A DNA stretch of 29,270 bases from an uncultured Succinivibrio sp. (GCA_900770725.1 CAAGLL010000101.1:1-29270); one strand, 5' to 3'. Positions 13,809 to 22,303 are shown, counted from the first letter of the stretch. Translations and numbers: made by a program. The notes: generated from the sequence alone by a model not told the origin.

Positions 13809-15116
13809 ATGGCCCAATGCGTCGTAATCGCCGATGATCTCACAGGCGGCAACGCCACCGGGGTGCAGCTGCGCCAGAGCAACTTCAACGCGGTAAGCGT
13901 GCTCTCGCTCGACGGCATCAAGAAAGGTGATCGCCCCGACTGCGACTGCCTCATCTACCCGACCGATTCGCGCGCCGTACCGCCCGAGGAGGCCTACAGC
14001 CGCGTCAACGAGGCGTGCAAGGCCCTGATGTCGCCTGACGTGCGCGTCTACTCAAAGCGCATCGACTCGACCTTGCGCGGCAACATCGGAGCCGAGACCG
14101 ACGCGATGCTCGACGCCCTGGGCGACGAGGACCGCGTGGCGCTCGTCGTGCCCTCGTTCCCAAGCTCCGGCCGCACCGTGGTCGGCGGCTACCTCATGGT
14201 AAACGGCGTGCTGCTCCACCATACCGACATCGCGATCGACCCGAAGTGCCCTGTGAAGGTCTCGCGCGTGCGCGACGTGCTCGCCGCCCAGACCCGCAGG
14301 AGCATCGGGGAGATCCGCTGCGACGACCTCATGCACGGCAAGCACGCCCTGGCGCAGATAATCCAGGGCCAGGCCGCGGCAGGGCGCCGCATCATCGTCT
14401 TCGATGCGCTGACCCAGGAGGATCTCGACCTCATTGCCGACGCCACCATCACCTCGGGCCTCAAGGTGCTCGCCGTGGACTCCGGCGCCTTCACCGGCGC
14501 CCTGGCGCGCAAGGCCCTGACCCCGTCGCGCGGCAAGAACCTCTCGCGCATCCTCGTGGTGGTCGGAAGCGTCCATCCCTCCACGGCCGCCCAGGTCAGG
14601 CACTTGAAGCTTGCGCAGAGGACCGTTAGCGAGGTGGTGCGCACCGCCGAGCTCCTCGAGTCCCCGCAGCGCCGCGAGGCCGAGATCGAGCGCGTTGCCA
14701 AGTCGATCATCCAAGATCACGGCAAATTCCCAGTGAGCACGGTGATAGGCGACGGCCTCGATCCCGACAAGCGCATCGACTTCAACGCCGCCATGAAGAA
14801 GCTCAAGCTCCCGCTTGAGGGCGTAAGCTCGATCATCAACACCGCCTTCGCCGAGATAGTCGAGCGGATCTTCAAGGGGACGCCGGACTTCCGCGGCATC
14901 TACTGCTGCGGCGGCGACATCACGGTCGCAGTCTGCTCGCGCATGCGCTCGCAAGGCATCGCCCTGATGGACGAGGTGCTGCCGCTTGCAGCCTACGGCC
15001 AGGTGATCGGGGGCGCCATGGACGGCTGCCACATCGTCACCAAGGGCGGATCCCAGGGCGGGCCCGCGGCGCTCACCGAATGCGTCAATTACTTGAAGAA
15101 GCGCCTGATGGTCTGA
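13809..15116 (+). CDS. Four-carbon acid sugar kinase (OtnK/DtnK family)
   Basis: The enzyme transfers phosphate from ATP to the 4-hydroxyl of a C4 sugar acid. The product is 435 residues. The N-terminal substrate domain begins VVIADDLTGGNATGVQL and contains the family signature KRIDSTLRGNIGAE. The C-terminal nucleotide domain holds RGIYCCGGDITVAVC and HIVTKGGSQGGPAAL. The next genes are pdxA2 and a GntP permease, with no oxidoreductase or aldolase of the L-threonate or D-erythronate routes (LtnD, DenD, OtnC). The known kinase-PdxA2 pair acts on D-threonate, so that is the likeliest substrate, by inference from context. The ATG at 13809 has AAGGAGG six bases upstream; longer in-frame starts at 13656 or after are not supported. 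Confidence 0.9.
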   Translation: MAQCVVIADDLTGGNATGVQLRQSNFNAVSVLSLDGIKKGDRPDCDCLIYPTDSRAVPPEEAYSRVNEACKALMSPDVRVYSKRIDSTLRGNIGAETDAMLDALGDEDRVALVVPSFPSSGRTVVGGYLMVNGVLLHHTDIAIDPKCPVKVSRVRDVLAAQTRRSIGEIRCDDLMHGKHALAQIIQGQAAAGRRIIVFDALTQEDLDLIADATITSGLKVLAVDSGAFTGALARKALTPSRGKNLSRILVVVGSVHPSTAAQVRHLKLAQRTVSEVVRTAELLESPQRREAEIERVAKSIIQDHGKFPVSTVIGDGLDPDKRIDFNAAMKKLKLPLEGVSSIINTAFAEIVERIFKGTPDFRGIYCCGGDITVAVCSRMRSQGIALMDEVLPLAAYGQVIGGAMDGCHIVTKGGSQGGPAALTECVNYLKKRLMV

Positions 15117-15155
15117 CCGGCGCTTCGCGAAACGAAAACTAAAGGAGAAATTGCA

Positions 15156-16154
15156 ATGGCAAAACCGCTGATAGCACTGACGATGGGCGATCCGGCCGGG
15201 ATCGGGCCTGAGATCACCGCAAGGTGCGTGGCATCCGACGAGGCTCTCGCGGTGGCCGACATGGTCACCGTGGGCGACAAGGGGGTGATGGAGAAGGCGA
15301 TCAGGATCACTGGCGCGCCCGTTGAGATCAACGTCATCTCCGACCCCTCCGAGGGGCGCTACGAGAAAGGCGTGCTGAACCTCATCGATCTTGAAAACAT
15401 CGACCTCTCCAAGTTCGAGTACGGCAAGGTCTCGGCCATGTGCGGCAAGGCCGCCTACGGCTACATCGCCAAGGCCATCGAGCTTGCGCTGGCGCGCAAG
15501 GTCGCGGCGGTCGCCACGGCCCCCATCAACAAGGAGTCGCTGCGCGCAGGCGGGATCCCCTACATCGGCCACACCGAGATCTTCGGGGCGCTCACGCACA
15601 CCGACGATCCGCTGACCATGTTCGAGACCCGCGGGCTGCGGGTATTCTTCCTGACGCGCCACGTCTCGATGCTCGAGATGCTCGGCATGATCAAGAAGCC
15701 GCGCATCAAGGACTACGTAAACCGCTGCACGAAGATGCTCCGCCAGCTCGGCGTCACCTCCGGCACCATGGCGGTCGCGGGCTTGAACCCGCACTCGGGC
15801 GAGCACGGGCTCTTCGGGTGGACCGAGGTCAACGTCATCGCCCCGGCGGTCGAGGAACTCAAGGCCGAGGGCTTCGATGTCGCAGGCCCGATCCCCGCCG
15901 ACTCAGTGTTCCACCAGGCCTACATCGGCAAGTACAACAGCGTGCTCTCGCTGTACCACGATCAGGGTCACATAGCCACCAAGACGCTCGATTTCGAGCG
16001 CACCATCTCGGTCACCGGAGGCATGCCGATCCTGAGGACATCGGTCGACCACGGCACCGCGTTTGACATCGCGGGCACCGGGAAGGCGGGCGCGGTGAGC
16101 ATGATCGAGTCGGTCGTGCTCGCATCTAAGTACGCGCCCTCGTTCAACGCGTAA
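15156..16154 (+). CDS. pdxA2: 4-phospho-D-threonate dehydrogenase, PdxA2 type
   Basis: The product is 332 residues, a full-length PdxA-family NAD-dependent dehydrogenase. Visible motifs are TMGDPAGIGPEI near the N-terminus, TAPINKESLRAGG, IGHTEIFG, AGLNPHSGEHG and LYHDQGH; the conserved His residues form the metal site. PdxA oxidises 4-phosphohydroxythreonine in vitamin B6 synthesis. PdxA2 paralogs placed next to a C4 sugar acid kinase instead oxidise and decarboxylate 4-phospho-D-threonate (or the erythronate ester) to dihydroxyacetone phosphate and CO2. The position 39 bp after the kinase gene and before a GntP permease supports the catabolic role. AAAGGAG lies eight bases before the ATG. 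Confidence 0.9.
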   Translation: MAKPLIALTMGDPAGIGPEITARCVASDEALAVADMVTVGDKGVMEKAIRITGAPVEINVISDPSEGRYEKGVLNLIDLENIDLSKFEYGKVSAMCGKAAYGYIAKAIELALARKVAAVATAPINKESLRAGGIPYIGHTEIFGALTHTDDPLTMFETRGLRVFFLTRHVSMLEMLGMIKKPRIKDYVNRCTKMLRQLGVTSGTMAVAGLNPHSGEHGLFGWTEVNVIAPAVEELKAEGFDVAGPIPADSVFHQAYIGKYNSVLSLYHDQGHIATKTLDFERTISVTGGMPILRTSVDHGTAFDIAGTGKAGAVSMIESVVLASKYAPSFNA

Positions 16155-16202
16155 AAAAACTTAGAAAAAACAATCAAGCAAAGGCAATCTAAGGAGACAC
16201 AT

Positions 16203-17606
16203 ATGCTCGAAGGATTAAGCGGCGACCGCATGCTGCTGGGCCTCGTAATCGGCCTCGCGCTGCTCATCTTCATGGTGCTCAAGACCAAGATCCACAGCTT
16301 CATGGCCTTGATCATCGCCACCGTGGTCATCGGCGTGGTGGGCGGGATGCCGCTCACGAACGTCAAGTTCCCCGATGGCAACACCCTGGGCATCATCAGC
16401 TCGATCACCAAGGGCTTCGGAGGAACCCTGTCAAGCATCGGCATCATCATCGGCTTCGGCGTGGTGATGGGGCAGATCTTCGAAGTGAGCGGCGCGGCCA
16501 AGCGCATGGCCTACTGCTTCCTGAAGCTCTTTGGCAAGCGGCATGAGGAGGAGGCGATGGCGATCACCGGCTTCTTCGTGTCGATCCCGATCTTCTGCGA
16601 CTCGGGCTTTGTCATCCTCTCGCCTATAGCCAAGGCCATCTCGTCGGTCGTCAAGAAGTCGGTCATCGCCCTGGGCGTGGCCCTCGCAGGCGGCCTCGTG
16701 ATCACCCACTCGCTGGTCCCGCCCACCCCGGGCCCGCTGGGAGTTGCAGGCATCTTCAACGTCGACGTGGGCAAGTTCATCCTCATCAACCTCTGCCTCG
16801 CCATCCCGATGACCATCGGCGTGATCATCTACGCCAGGACCTACATCACCAGGACCTTCAGCGTGATCCCTGGCGGCAACGGCGATCTCGTCAAGGTCTC
16901 GCCCTCTGACTACGATCCCGACGCGATCACGGAGCAGGACGAGGAAGGGCTTCCCAGCGCCTTCGTCTCGTTCGCCCCGCTCGTGCTGCCGATCATCCTG
17001 ATCCTGCTCAACACCGTGCTCTCTGCGCTGAAGCTCACCACCGGCGCCTTCAGCGTGCTGGTCTTCCTGGGCCAGCCGATCATCGCCGTGGGCCTCGGCC
17101 TGCTCGTGGCGCTCTTCACGCTCACCCGCGGCATGGACAGGGACACGGTCCTGCGCAACATCGAGAAGGGCATGTCCCAGGCCGGCATCATATTGCTGGT
17201 CACCGGCGGCGGCGGCGCGCTCGGGCAGATCATCAAGGACTCGGGCCTCGGCAACTACATCGCCCAGGGCCTGGCCGCGGCCTCGGTCCCGCTCATCATC
17301 CTGCCGTTCCTCATCGCGACCCTCGTTAGGTTCATCCAGGGCTCCGGCACCGTCGCCATGGTGACCGCAGCCGGCATCTGCGCCCCGATCATCAGCGCCG
17401 GCGGCGACAGCATGATGCTCGGCGCCATCGCCTGCTGCTGCGGCTCGCTGTTCTTCAGCTACTGGAACGACTCGTTCTTCTGGGTGGTCAACCGCCTGCT
17501 CGGCGTGAGCCTGCCCAAGGATCAGATCAAGGTCTGGTCAATCCCGACCACCATCGCCTGGGCGATCGGCGGCATCGAGGTCCTGATCCTCGGCATCTTC
17601 ATGTAG
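16203..17606 (+). CDS. GntP-family sugar acid permease
   Basis: The product is 467 residues with about 12-14 hydrophobic segments, an inner-membrane secondary transporter. Family features include GFGVVMGQIFEVSGAAKRMA, FFVSIPIFCDSGFVIL, LVPPTPGPLGVAGIF and a late FIQGSGTVAMVTAAGI. The IPIFCDSGF and PPTPGP segments are typical of gluconate:H+ symporters. It is the last gene of the kinase-pdxA2 operon, 48 bp after pdxA2, and is followed at once by a strong terminator. It most likely imports the sugar acid that the kinase phosphorylates. AAGGAG precedes the ATG at 16203. Confidence 0.92.
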   Translation: MLEGLSGDRMLLGLVIGLALLIFMVLKTKIHSFMALIIATVVIGVVGGMPLTNVKFPDGNTLGIISSITKGFGGTLSSIGIIIGFGVVMGQIFEVSGAAKRMAYCFLKLFGKRHEEEAMAITGFFVSIPIFCDSGFVILSPIAKAISSVVKKSVIALGVALAGGLVITHSLVPPTPGPLGVAGIFNVDVGKFILINLCLAIPMTIGVIIYARTYITRTFSVIPGGNGDLVKVSPSDYDPDAITEQDEEGLPSAFVSFAPLVLPIILILLNTVLSALKLTTGAFSVLVFLGQPIIAVGLGLLVALFTLTRGMDRDTVLRNIEKGMSQAGIILLVTGGGGALGQIIKDSGLGNYIAQGLAAASVPLIILPFLIATLVRFIQGSGTVAMVTAAGICAPIISAGGDSMMLGAIACCCGSLFFSYWNDSFFWVVNRLLGVSLPKDQIKVWSIPTTIAWAIGGIEVLILGIFM

Positions 17607-17633
17607 TACTTGTTTCCCGGAAAGGAAGAGGTC

Positions 17634-17660
17634 GCGGCGGCCATTGGCCGCCGCCTTTTT
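17634..17660 (+). terminator. Intrinsic terminator of the sugar-acid operon
   Basis: A perfect 9-bp GC stem (GCGGCGGCC / GGCCGCCGC) with loop ATT is followed by CTTTTT. It lies 27 bp after the permease stop and just before the convergent repressor gene. Confidence 0.9.
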
Positions 17661-17669
17661 GTCTGCGCC

Positions 17670-18425
17670 TTACGCGCGGATCACGCGCACCCCGAGCTTT
17701 TCGATCTCGGCTGCCACGTCGTCAGGCAGCCCGGCGTCGGTCACGACGCAGTCGAGATCCTGCACTCCGCAGACGCGGCACATCGCGGTGGCGCCGTACT
17801 TGCCGCTGTCGGCCACCAGCACCTTGAGGGCGGGGTGGGAGAGCATGGCCTTCTTGAGCTCAACCTTCTCAGGGCTTGGGGTCATGATCCCGTAGCCAAG
17901 GCTCCAGGCGTTGCAGGCGATGAAGCACACGGAGGGGATGATCGAGGACACGCACTCCACGGCGCGGCTGCCCACGCAGGACTGCGAGGCGCGGTCGAGG
18001 GCGCCGCCTGAGAGCTCCACGTTCACCTTGGAAAGGCCTGAAAGGGCAAGCGCCACGTGCAAATCGGGCGTGTAGACGGTAAGCGGCATGTCGGGGATCG
18101 AGCGCGCCAGTTCAAGCGCCGTGGTGCCGGCGTCGATGATGGCGCTGCCGCCTTCCTTGAGCAGGGCGGCAGCGGCGCGGCCGATGCGCTCTTTCTCCTC
18201 TGGGTGCTGCATCGACTTCTCCTCGGTCGAGGGCTGGGCAGGGACGTAGCGCGAGAGCGTGGCACCGCCGTGGATCCTGATGACCGAGCCGCGCCTTGCA
18301 AGCGAGGCAAGGTCGCGCCTGACCGACGATGCCGACGATCCGGTGAGCCTCTGCAGCTCCTCGACCGTCACGAGGTTGTGCACGTGCATGTACTCAAGGA
18401 TCGCAGCGATCCGCGATTGCGTCAT
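17670..18425 (-). CDS. DeoR/GlpR-family transcriptional repressor
   Basis: The product is 251 residues. The N-terminal winged helix (SRIAAILEYMHVHNLVTVEE, then SASSVRRDLASLARRGSVIR with HGGA) is the DeoR signature. The C-terminal half is the DeoR sensor domain of the ribose-5-phosphate-isomerase-like fold: AIIDAGTTALELARSI, SGGALDRASQSCVG and VLVADSGKYG. Members of this family usually sense a phosphorylated sugar intermediate. The gene converges on the kinase-pdxA2-gntP operon, so it is its likely regulator, with 4-phospho-D-threonate or a triose phosphate as possible effector (inference). The ATG at 18425 has AAGGAG six bases upstream; a 38-residue Arg-rich extension in the same frame is not supported. 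Confidence 0.92.
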   Translation of the reverse strand: MTQSRIAAILEYMHVHNLVTVEELQRLTGSSASSVRRDLASLARRGSVIRIHGGATLSRYVPAQPSTEEKSMQHPEEKERIGRAAAALLKEGGSAIIDAGTTALELARSIPDMPLTVYTPDLHVALALSGLSKVNVELSGGALDRASQSCVGSRAVECVSSIIPSVCFIACNAWSLGYGIMTPSPEKVELKKAMLSHPALKVLVADSGKYGATAMCRVCGVQDLDCVVTDAGLPDDVAAEIEKLGVRVIRA

Positions 18426-18795
18426 GAATGGCTCCTTAGCCTCAGAAAACGTCGGCATGAAGGATCTTAAGGTGCGCCAGCGCCTGCGCCTAAGCGCGCC
18501 GTTGCGGATTTGCAAGGACGTGCACAAACGCGCCGCCAATCAGCATAAGGCTGCTTCCGGCAAGCTGGTTGGATTGCTGATTGTCCTTGGTTGAACATCT
18601 GCCGGCCAATGGTTGATTAGCTGAATCTGCCTTATCTATCAGTACAAAGCTTGGCGCGTCACGATGTTGTTGTCGCCTTTTCCGCCTTCCCGCGTGGTTT
18701 TCAAAACTCGAATCCTCAGTATGTGTGCTGATTGTAAACACGTGATATCAACTGTTCCAATCATCACATATATCTAAATACACGCATATTAAATA
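18426..18795. other. Intergenic region between divergent deoR-type and DUF262 genes
   Basis: The left half is GC-rich and holds only short doubtful frames. The right half (from about 18720) turns AT-rich and leads into the promoter at 18796-18824. No gene is supported. Confidence 0.4.
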
Positions 18796-18824
18796 TTGAT
18801 TATCAGATCTCATGGGCTTATAAT
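18796..18824 (+). promoter_or_regulatory. Consensus-like sigma-70 promoter of the DUF262-HNH gene
   Basis: TTGATT (18796-18801) and a perfect TATAAT (18819-18824) are separated by exactly 17 nt. Transcription would begin near 18831, which places the ATG at 18831 at the very 5' end and favours the ATG at 18867 with GGAGG seven bases upstream. Confidence 0.75.
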
Positions 18825-18866
18825 TTGTATATGGACAAAGGCGTTCAGGGCTTTGGAGGATTGCAC

Positions 18867-20702
18867 ATGGATCTTGCGAAAACCGGCTATTCCCTTGTGA
18901 GGACAGGCGATCTGCTCGATGCGCTCCAGAAGGGCTCCATCATCATGGAGGGCGCGAGATCATGGAGCGCCAGCGCTGTCGCATCCTTCATAAAGGCCTT
19001 AAGCAGCCAGCATCCGATGCCTCCGCTGGTTTTCCTGCAATCTGGCGGTGGCAAGTGCCTGGTAGTAGACGGGCGCCACCGCCTGACCGCCATGCTCGGC
19101 GCCTTCCGCGGCAGGAAGGTGCTGTGCGATAACGGGGAGGAATGCGCACTCAGGATCTTCTTAAATCCATTTACCGGCGATTTTGCCTATGCTGCCAGAG
19201 GGAAGGATCCCGAGTTTCTTGGATCGATCTCAAGGCTTGCCTTCGCATCAAGGCTCGGCAATGCCTCGGCCTTTGCCGAGGACTTCGCATCGGGCCTTGG
19301 CAGGTCGAGCCACATTTCGTCGGCCTGGGATCAGGAGGCCATAGACAGCGCCGTGGACAAGCTCCTTTCCCTTGAAGATATTAAGCTGCCTGTCTGCGTG
19401 CTTCCGCGCTGCATGGAGTTCGGCGAGATCGTCAGGATCTACAGGCAAGCCAACGCGTCCTTAGGAGACGGCAAGGAACTCTGTTCCCGCGAGGAAGCCC
19501 TGGCGTCCGATCTCATGGGGGTTGGCGATCCCTCGTCCATGCGCGTCATCGAGCTTTTCCTCGCAGACGTTGCTGGCAACGATGAATTCCCCGCTTTCAA
19601 GCAATCCACATGCAGGCTCATCAAGCAGGCATCCCTGGTGACATTCGGCAAGAACGACGCCAGGCGCGCCCTTGCCGCCTGCCATGGGGCGGCCAATGAG
19701 CTTGGTCTTTGCGATCTTGCACTCCTTGGCAAGGACGAGCGCGAGATGAACGCCTCGTTGATGCGGGATGCATTGAATGTGGTCGGGGATCCTGAGATCT
19801 GGAACGATTTCACAAGGCTTTTTGCCCAGTCGGGCTTTGTAAACCAGGTCTTGCTGCCGCCAGGGCGCGTCATGGACGCGATGTACGCCGCCTATGCTTG
19901 CGGCAGGCGGCGCTCCGGAGTCTCCCGCCAGGCCCTCGACCCGCTCATGCGCAAGTGGATCTTCCTGTCATGCGCCAAAGATCTCTGGAACGGCGCAGTC
20001 GAAGGGCTTGCCGGGCTTGGCCTCCCGCTTGGCGATCTTGCGCTCATGGCAGATCCCCAGGACTTCATCGAGTTTTTCCGCAAGAGCCTTGAGAGCCTGG
20101 AAGATGCCGACTTCTTCAGCGCCAAGGTGCCTAGGATGATCTCCGAGGCGACCGACGCTTCTGGGATGTGGACTGCGTTCAACGCGGCCCTGAACATCCT
20201 TGGCTCCAAGGTGCTGTTCTCAGACAAGCTCCAGCGCGAGGAACCGCATTGCGGCAGTATCTCGATCCCGCACGACGGATCGCCGCTGCCGCCAAAGCGG
20301 CTTACGCGCCACCACATCTTTCCCCAGGCCTATCTCAGGAAAATAGGGGATGAGGAGTACAAGATGCGCAACCTGATGGCAAACCAGACGATGCTTGAGT
20401 CTGACACCAACGTCGCGATTGGAAAGTCAGCGCCAGCGTTCTACTCTGGGCGCTATAAGTACCTGCTCGGCAAGGCGGATTACAACCGGTCCTGCCTCGA
20501 CAACGCGATTCCGCCTAACTTCGGCGATATGCTCTTCAGGCAATTCTTAAGCGAGCGCGGAAAGCTCATGGCAAAAACCATCGAGAAGGCCTGGGCCAAG
20601 CTCTCGATGGGCATGCAGGCGCCGATGTCGGGCGGAGCATCATGCCAGGATTCAAGCGAGCCTCAGTTTGAGTATGTGGATTGTTCCAGGTTCCTCGCCT
20701 GA
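18867..20702 (+). CDS. DUF262-HNH protein, GmrSD-like solitary restriction-type nuclease
   Basis: The product is 611 residues, soluble. Near the N-terminus, VVDGRHRLTAML (DGRHR at residues 68-72) matches the DUF262/ParB-like NTPase motif, usually DGQQR. EIVRIYRQANASLGDGKEL (about 186-204) corresponds to the DUF262 'xxFxxxNxxGxxLsxxEL' segment. The C-terminus has a DUF1524-type HNH nuclease: RHHIFPQAYLRK (H482, H483), N502 in MRNLMANQ, and NVAIGKSAPAFY. This is the order found in GmrSD type IV enzymes, which cleave modified phage DNA. Cleavage by this protein is inferred. The long middle (about 210-450) is not recognised. The gene has its own strong promoter and stands alone. An in-frame ATG at 18831 would add 12 residues. 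Confidence 0.8.
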   Translation: MDLAKTGYSLVRTGDLLDALQKGSIIMEGARSWSASAVASFIKALSSQHPMPPLVFLQSGGGKCLVVDGRHRLTAMLGAFRGRKVLCDNGEECALRIFLNPFTGDFAYAARGKDPEFLGSISRLAFASRLGNASAFAEDFASGLGRSSHISSAWDQEAIDSAVDKLLSLEDIKLPVCVLPRCMEFGEIVRIYRQANASLGDGKELCSREEALASDLMGVGDPSSMRVIELFLADVAGNDEFPAFKQSTCRLIKQASLVTFGKNDARRALAACHGAANELGLCDLALLGKDEREMNASLMRDALNVVGDPEIWNDFTRLFAQSGFVNQVLLPPGRVMDAMYAAYACGRRRSGVSRQALDPLMRKWIFLSCAKDLWNGAVEGLAGLGLPLGDLALMADPQDFIEFFRKSLESLEDADFFSAKVPRMISEATDASGMWTAFNAALNILGSKVLFSDKLQREEPHCGSISIPHDGSPLPPKRLTRHHIFPQAYLRKIGDEEYKMRNLMANQTMLESDTNVAIGKSAPAFYSGRYKYLLGKADYNRSCLDNAIPPNFGDMLFRQFLSERGKLMAKTIEKAWAKLSMGMQAPMSGGASCQDSSEPQFEYVDCSRFLA

Positions 20703-20731
20703 GTCCCGGACGCAGCAGGAGGCTTTTGTGT

Positions 20732-20750
20732 GCGGCGCGCCTTGCGCCGC
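20732..20750. terminator. Hairpin between convergent genes
   Basis: GCGGCGC / GCGCCGC, a perfect 7-bp stem with a 5-nt loop, fills the space between the DUF262-HNH stop and the methyltransferase stop. There is no T-run directly after it on either strand. Confidence 0.4.
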
Positions 20751-21515
20751 TCATGCCTTAGGCTTCACCGCCTTGCAGCGCAGGCGCACGTAGTCAGCAT
20801 GCCAGATCCCGCGATCGAGCAGGCTGGGCCTAAGATCCTCGACGGCCTCGGCGATGATCTCCTCCTTCACATCATCAGCCACTCCCTCGAATGGCTTCTT
20901 CACGAACATCCTGATCCAGTCTGAAAGTCCGTCGTCACCTGCAAGCGGCGTCCAGCGATCGAAGAGCCAGGCGGCCTCGACCTTGAAGCCCGCCTGCTCG
21001 AGCAGCGGCGCGTACTCGCCGATGGACGGGAAGTAGAAGGGCATGGCGTAGGAAAGAGAACGCCTTGCAAAGGCCTTGGCGAGGGCGCCGTGGATCATGG
21101 CGTTGTTGCCCTTGCCGCCCATCTCGAACACGAACTGCCCGCCGTTCTTCAGCGCATCAAAGACGCAGCCGAGCATCCTCGGCTGCAGCCTCTTGTCTAT
21201 CCAGTGGAAGACCGCGTTTGAGAAGACCACGTCCACCGGCGCCTCGAGCTTGAACGAGGTGGCGTCGCCCACGGCAAAGCGCAGCTCAGGATGCGATGCC
21301 TTGGCTGCCTTGATCTGGCTCTCGGAGCCATCGATGCCGAACGCATCAAGCCCTGCATCCTTGAGCTTCTGCGTGAGCGCGCCGTTGCCGCATCCGAGAT
21401 CGAGGCAGGCCATCCCAGGCCTGGCCTCTAGCAGGCCTAAGAGCGCCTCCCCGTAGCCTGCCACATACGAGAAGCTCTTTGCGTACTTGCCAGCGTCCCA
21501 TGCGATGTTCGCCAT
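20751..21515 (-). CDS. Class I SAM-dependent methyltransferase
   Basis: The product is 254 residues. Motif I is CLDLGCGNGALTQKL, followed by FGIDGSESQIKAAKA (motif II acidic residue binding the SAM ribose), VGDATSF, and VDVVFSNAVFHWI. The NAVFHWI segment and the region after it resemble trans-aconitate methyltransferase (Tam) and related small-molecule methyltransferases; the substrate cannot be decided. The ATG at 21515 has AGGAGGG three bases upstream, and an upstream ATG at 21536 is less likely. The gene lies downstream of the superoxide dismutase on the same strand but is separated from it by a strong intrinsic terminator (21580-21615), so it is transcribed separately. Confidence 0.88.
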   Translation of the reverse strand: MANIAWDAGKYAKSFSYVAGYGEALLGLLEARPGMACLDLGCGNGALTQKLKDAGLDAFGIDGSESQIKAAKASHPELRFAVGDATSFKLEAPVDVVFSNAVFHWIDKRLQPRMLGCVFDALKNGGQFVFEMGGKGNNAMIHGALAKAFARRSLSYAMPFYFPSIGEYAPLLEQAGFKVEAAWLFDRWTPLAGDDGLSDWIRMFVKKPFEGVADDVKEEIIAEAVEDLRPSLLDRGIWHADYVRLRCKAVKPKA

Positions 21516-21536
21516 GATCCCTCCTGAAATAAGCAA

Positions 21537-21554
21537 GGCCCCGCAAGCGGGGCC
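21537..21554. terminator. Perfect GC hairpin before the methyltransferase gene
   Basis: GGCCCCGC-AA-GCGGGGCC lies between the sodB terminator and the methyltransferase start. Its 2-nt loop means the central pairs must open. There is no T-run. Confidence 0.4.
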
Positions 21555-21579
21555 GTCGTGCGCCTATGTCTTAGGGTGC

Positions 21580-21615
21580 CACAAAAACAGGAGGCTGGCG
21601 CGATGCCAGCCTCCT
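21580..21615 (-). terminator. Intrinsic terminator of the superoxide dismutase gene
   Basis: On the minus strand AGGAGGCTGGC pairs perfectly with GCCAGCCTCCT (11 bp, 5-nt loop), followed by GTTTTTGT. It lies 33 bp after the sodB stop. Confidence 0.9.
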
Positions 21616-21647
21616 CAAAGCGGCCAGGCCGCATTCAGGCAATTTGA

Positions 21648-22220
21648 TCAGCCAAGGTTCCTGGCCACGAAGTCCCAGTTGATGTGGGCGACGAAGTCCT
21701 TTAAGTAGTCCGGACGGCGGTTCTGGTAGTCGAGGTAGTAGGCGTGCTCCCAGACATCGACCGTCAGCAGGGGCTTGAGGCCGTCGGTGAGCGGGTTGCC
21801 GGCGTTCGAGGTGTTGACGATCTTAAGGGAGCCGTCCTTGTCCTCGACCAGCCAGGTCCAGCCTGAGCCGAAGTTGCCCGCAGCGCTCTTTGCAAACTCA
21901 TCGCTGAACTTCTCAACCGAGCCGAAAGCCTTCTCAAGCGCGGCCTTGAGCTTTGCAGGAACCGCCACGGCCTTGGGGCTTATGCCATCGAAGTAGAAGC
22001 CGTGGTTCCAGGCCTGGGCTGCGTTGTTGAACAGCGGCCCCTTGGCCTTCTTGATGATCTCCTCAAGGCTCTTGCCCTCGAACTCGGTGCCGGCGGCAAG
22101 CTTGTTGGCGGTGTCGACATAGGCCTTGAAGTGCTTGTCGTGGTGGAAGTTCAGGGTGTTCTCGGAAATGAAGCCGAGCGCGTTCTTTGCATAAGGCAGA
22201 TCGGGAAGGGTGAATGCCAT
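21648..22220 (-). CDS. sodB: Superoxide dismutase, iron type
   Basis: The enzyme dismutates superoxide to oxygen and hydrogen peroxide in the cytoplasm. The product is 190 residues, the normal FeSOD length. The metal ligands are visible: H26 (NFHHDKHF), H73 (AWNHGFYF), and D155 with H159 (DVWEHAYY). Q69 in AAQAWNH sits where iron enzymes carry the active-site glutamine, so Fe or cambialistic use is likely. GNFGSGWTWLV is the usual family segment. AAAGGAG lies before the ATG at 22220. The promoter (22275-22303) has a Fur-box-like sequence in its spacer, and a strong terminator follows the gene, which makes it a single-gene unit. Confidence 0.97.
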   Translation of the reverse strand: MAFTLPDLPYAKNALGFISENTLNFHHDKHFKAYVDTANKLAAGTEFEGKSLEEIIKKAKGPLFNNAAQAWNHGFYFDGISPKAVAVPAKLKAALEKAFGSVEKFSDEFAKSAAGNFGSGWTWLVEDKDGSLKIVNTSNAGNPLTDGLKPLLTVDVWEHAYYLDYQNRRPDYLKDFVAHINWDFVARNLG

Positions 22221-22274
22221 GGTGGTGTCTCCTTTTTTCTTTTGAATCTGTTTCGTATGGCTTCAGAGTACATC

Positions 22275-22303
22275 ATTTAACTGATAACGATTCTCATTTG
22301 CAA
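22275..22303 (-). promoter_or_regulatory. sodB promoter with embedded Fur-box-like operator
   Basis: On the minus strand TTGCAA (-35, 22298-22303) and TTAAAT (-10, 22275-22280) are 17 nt apart. GATAACGATTCTCATTTGC (22283-22301, plus reading) matches 14 of 19 positions of the classical Fur consensus and occupies the spacer, where a bound repressor would block RNA polymerase. Confidence 0.65.

Noticed and set aside
14052..15806. Long minus-strand open frame of 584 codons opposite the kinase and pdxA2
   Set aside because: It is an antisense shadow of two well-recognised genes in GC-rich DNA, and its translation has no domain logic.
18490..18741. Remnant of an EamA-like transporter on the minus strand
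   Set aside because: One short hydrophobic stretch (SSLMLIGGAFVHVL) looks transporter-like, but the rest of the frame does not, and no second block supports it.
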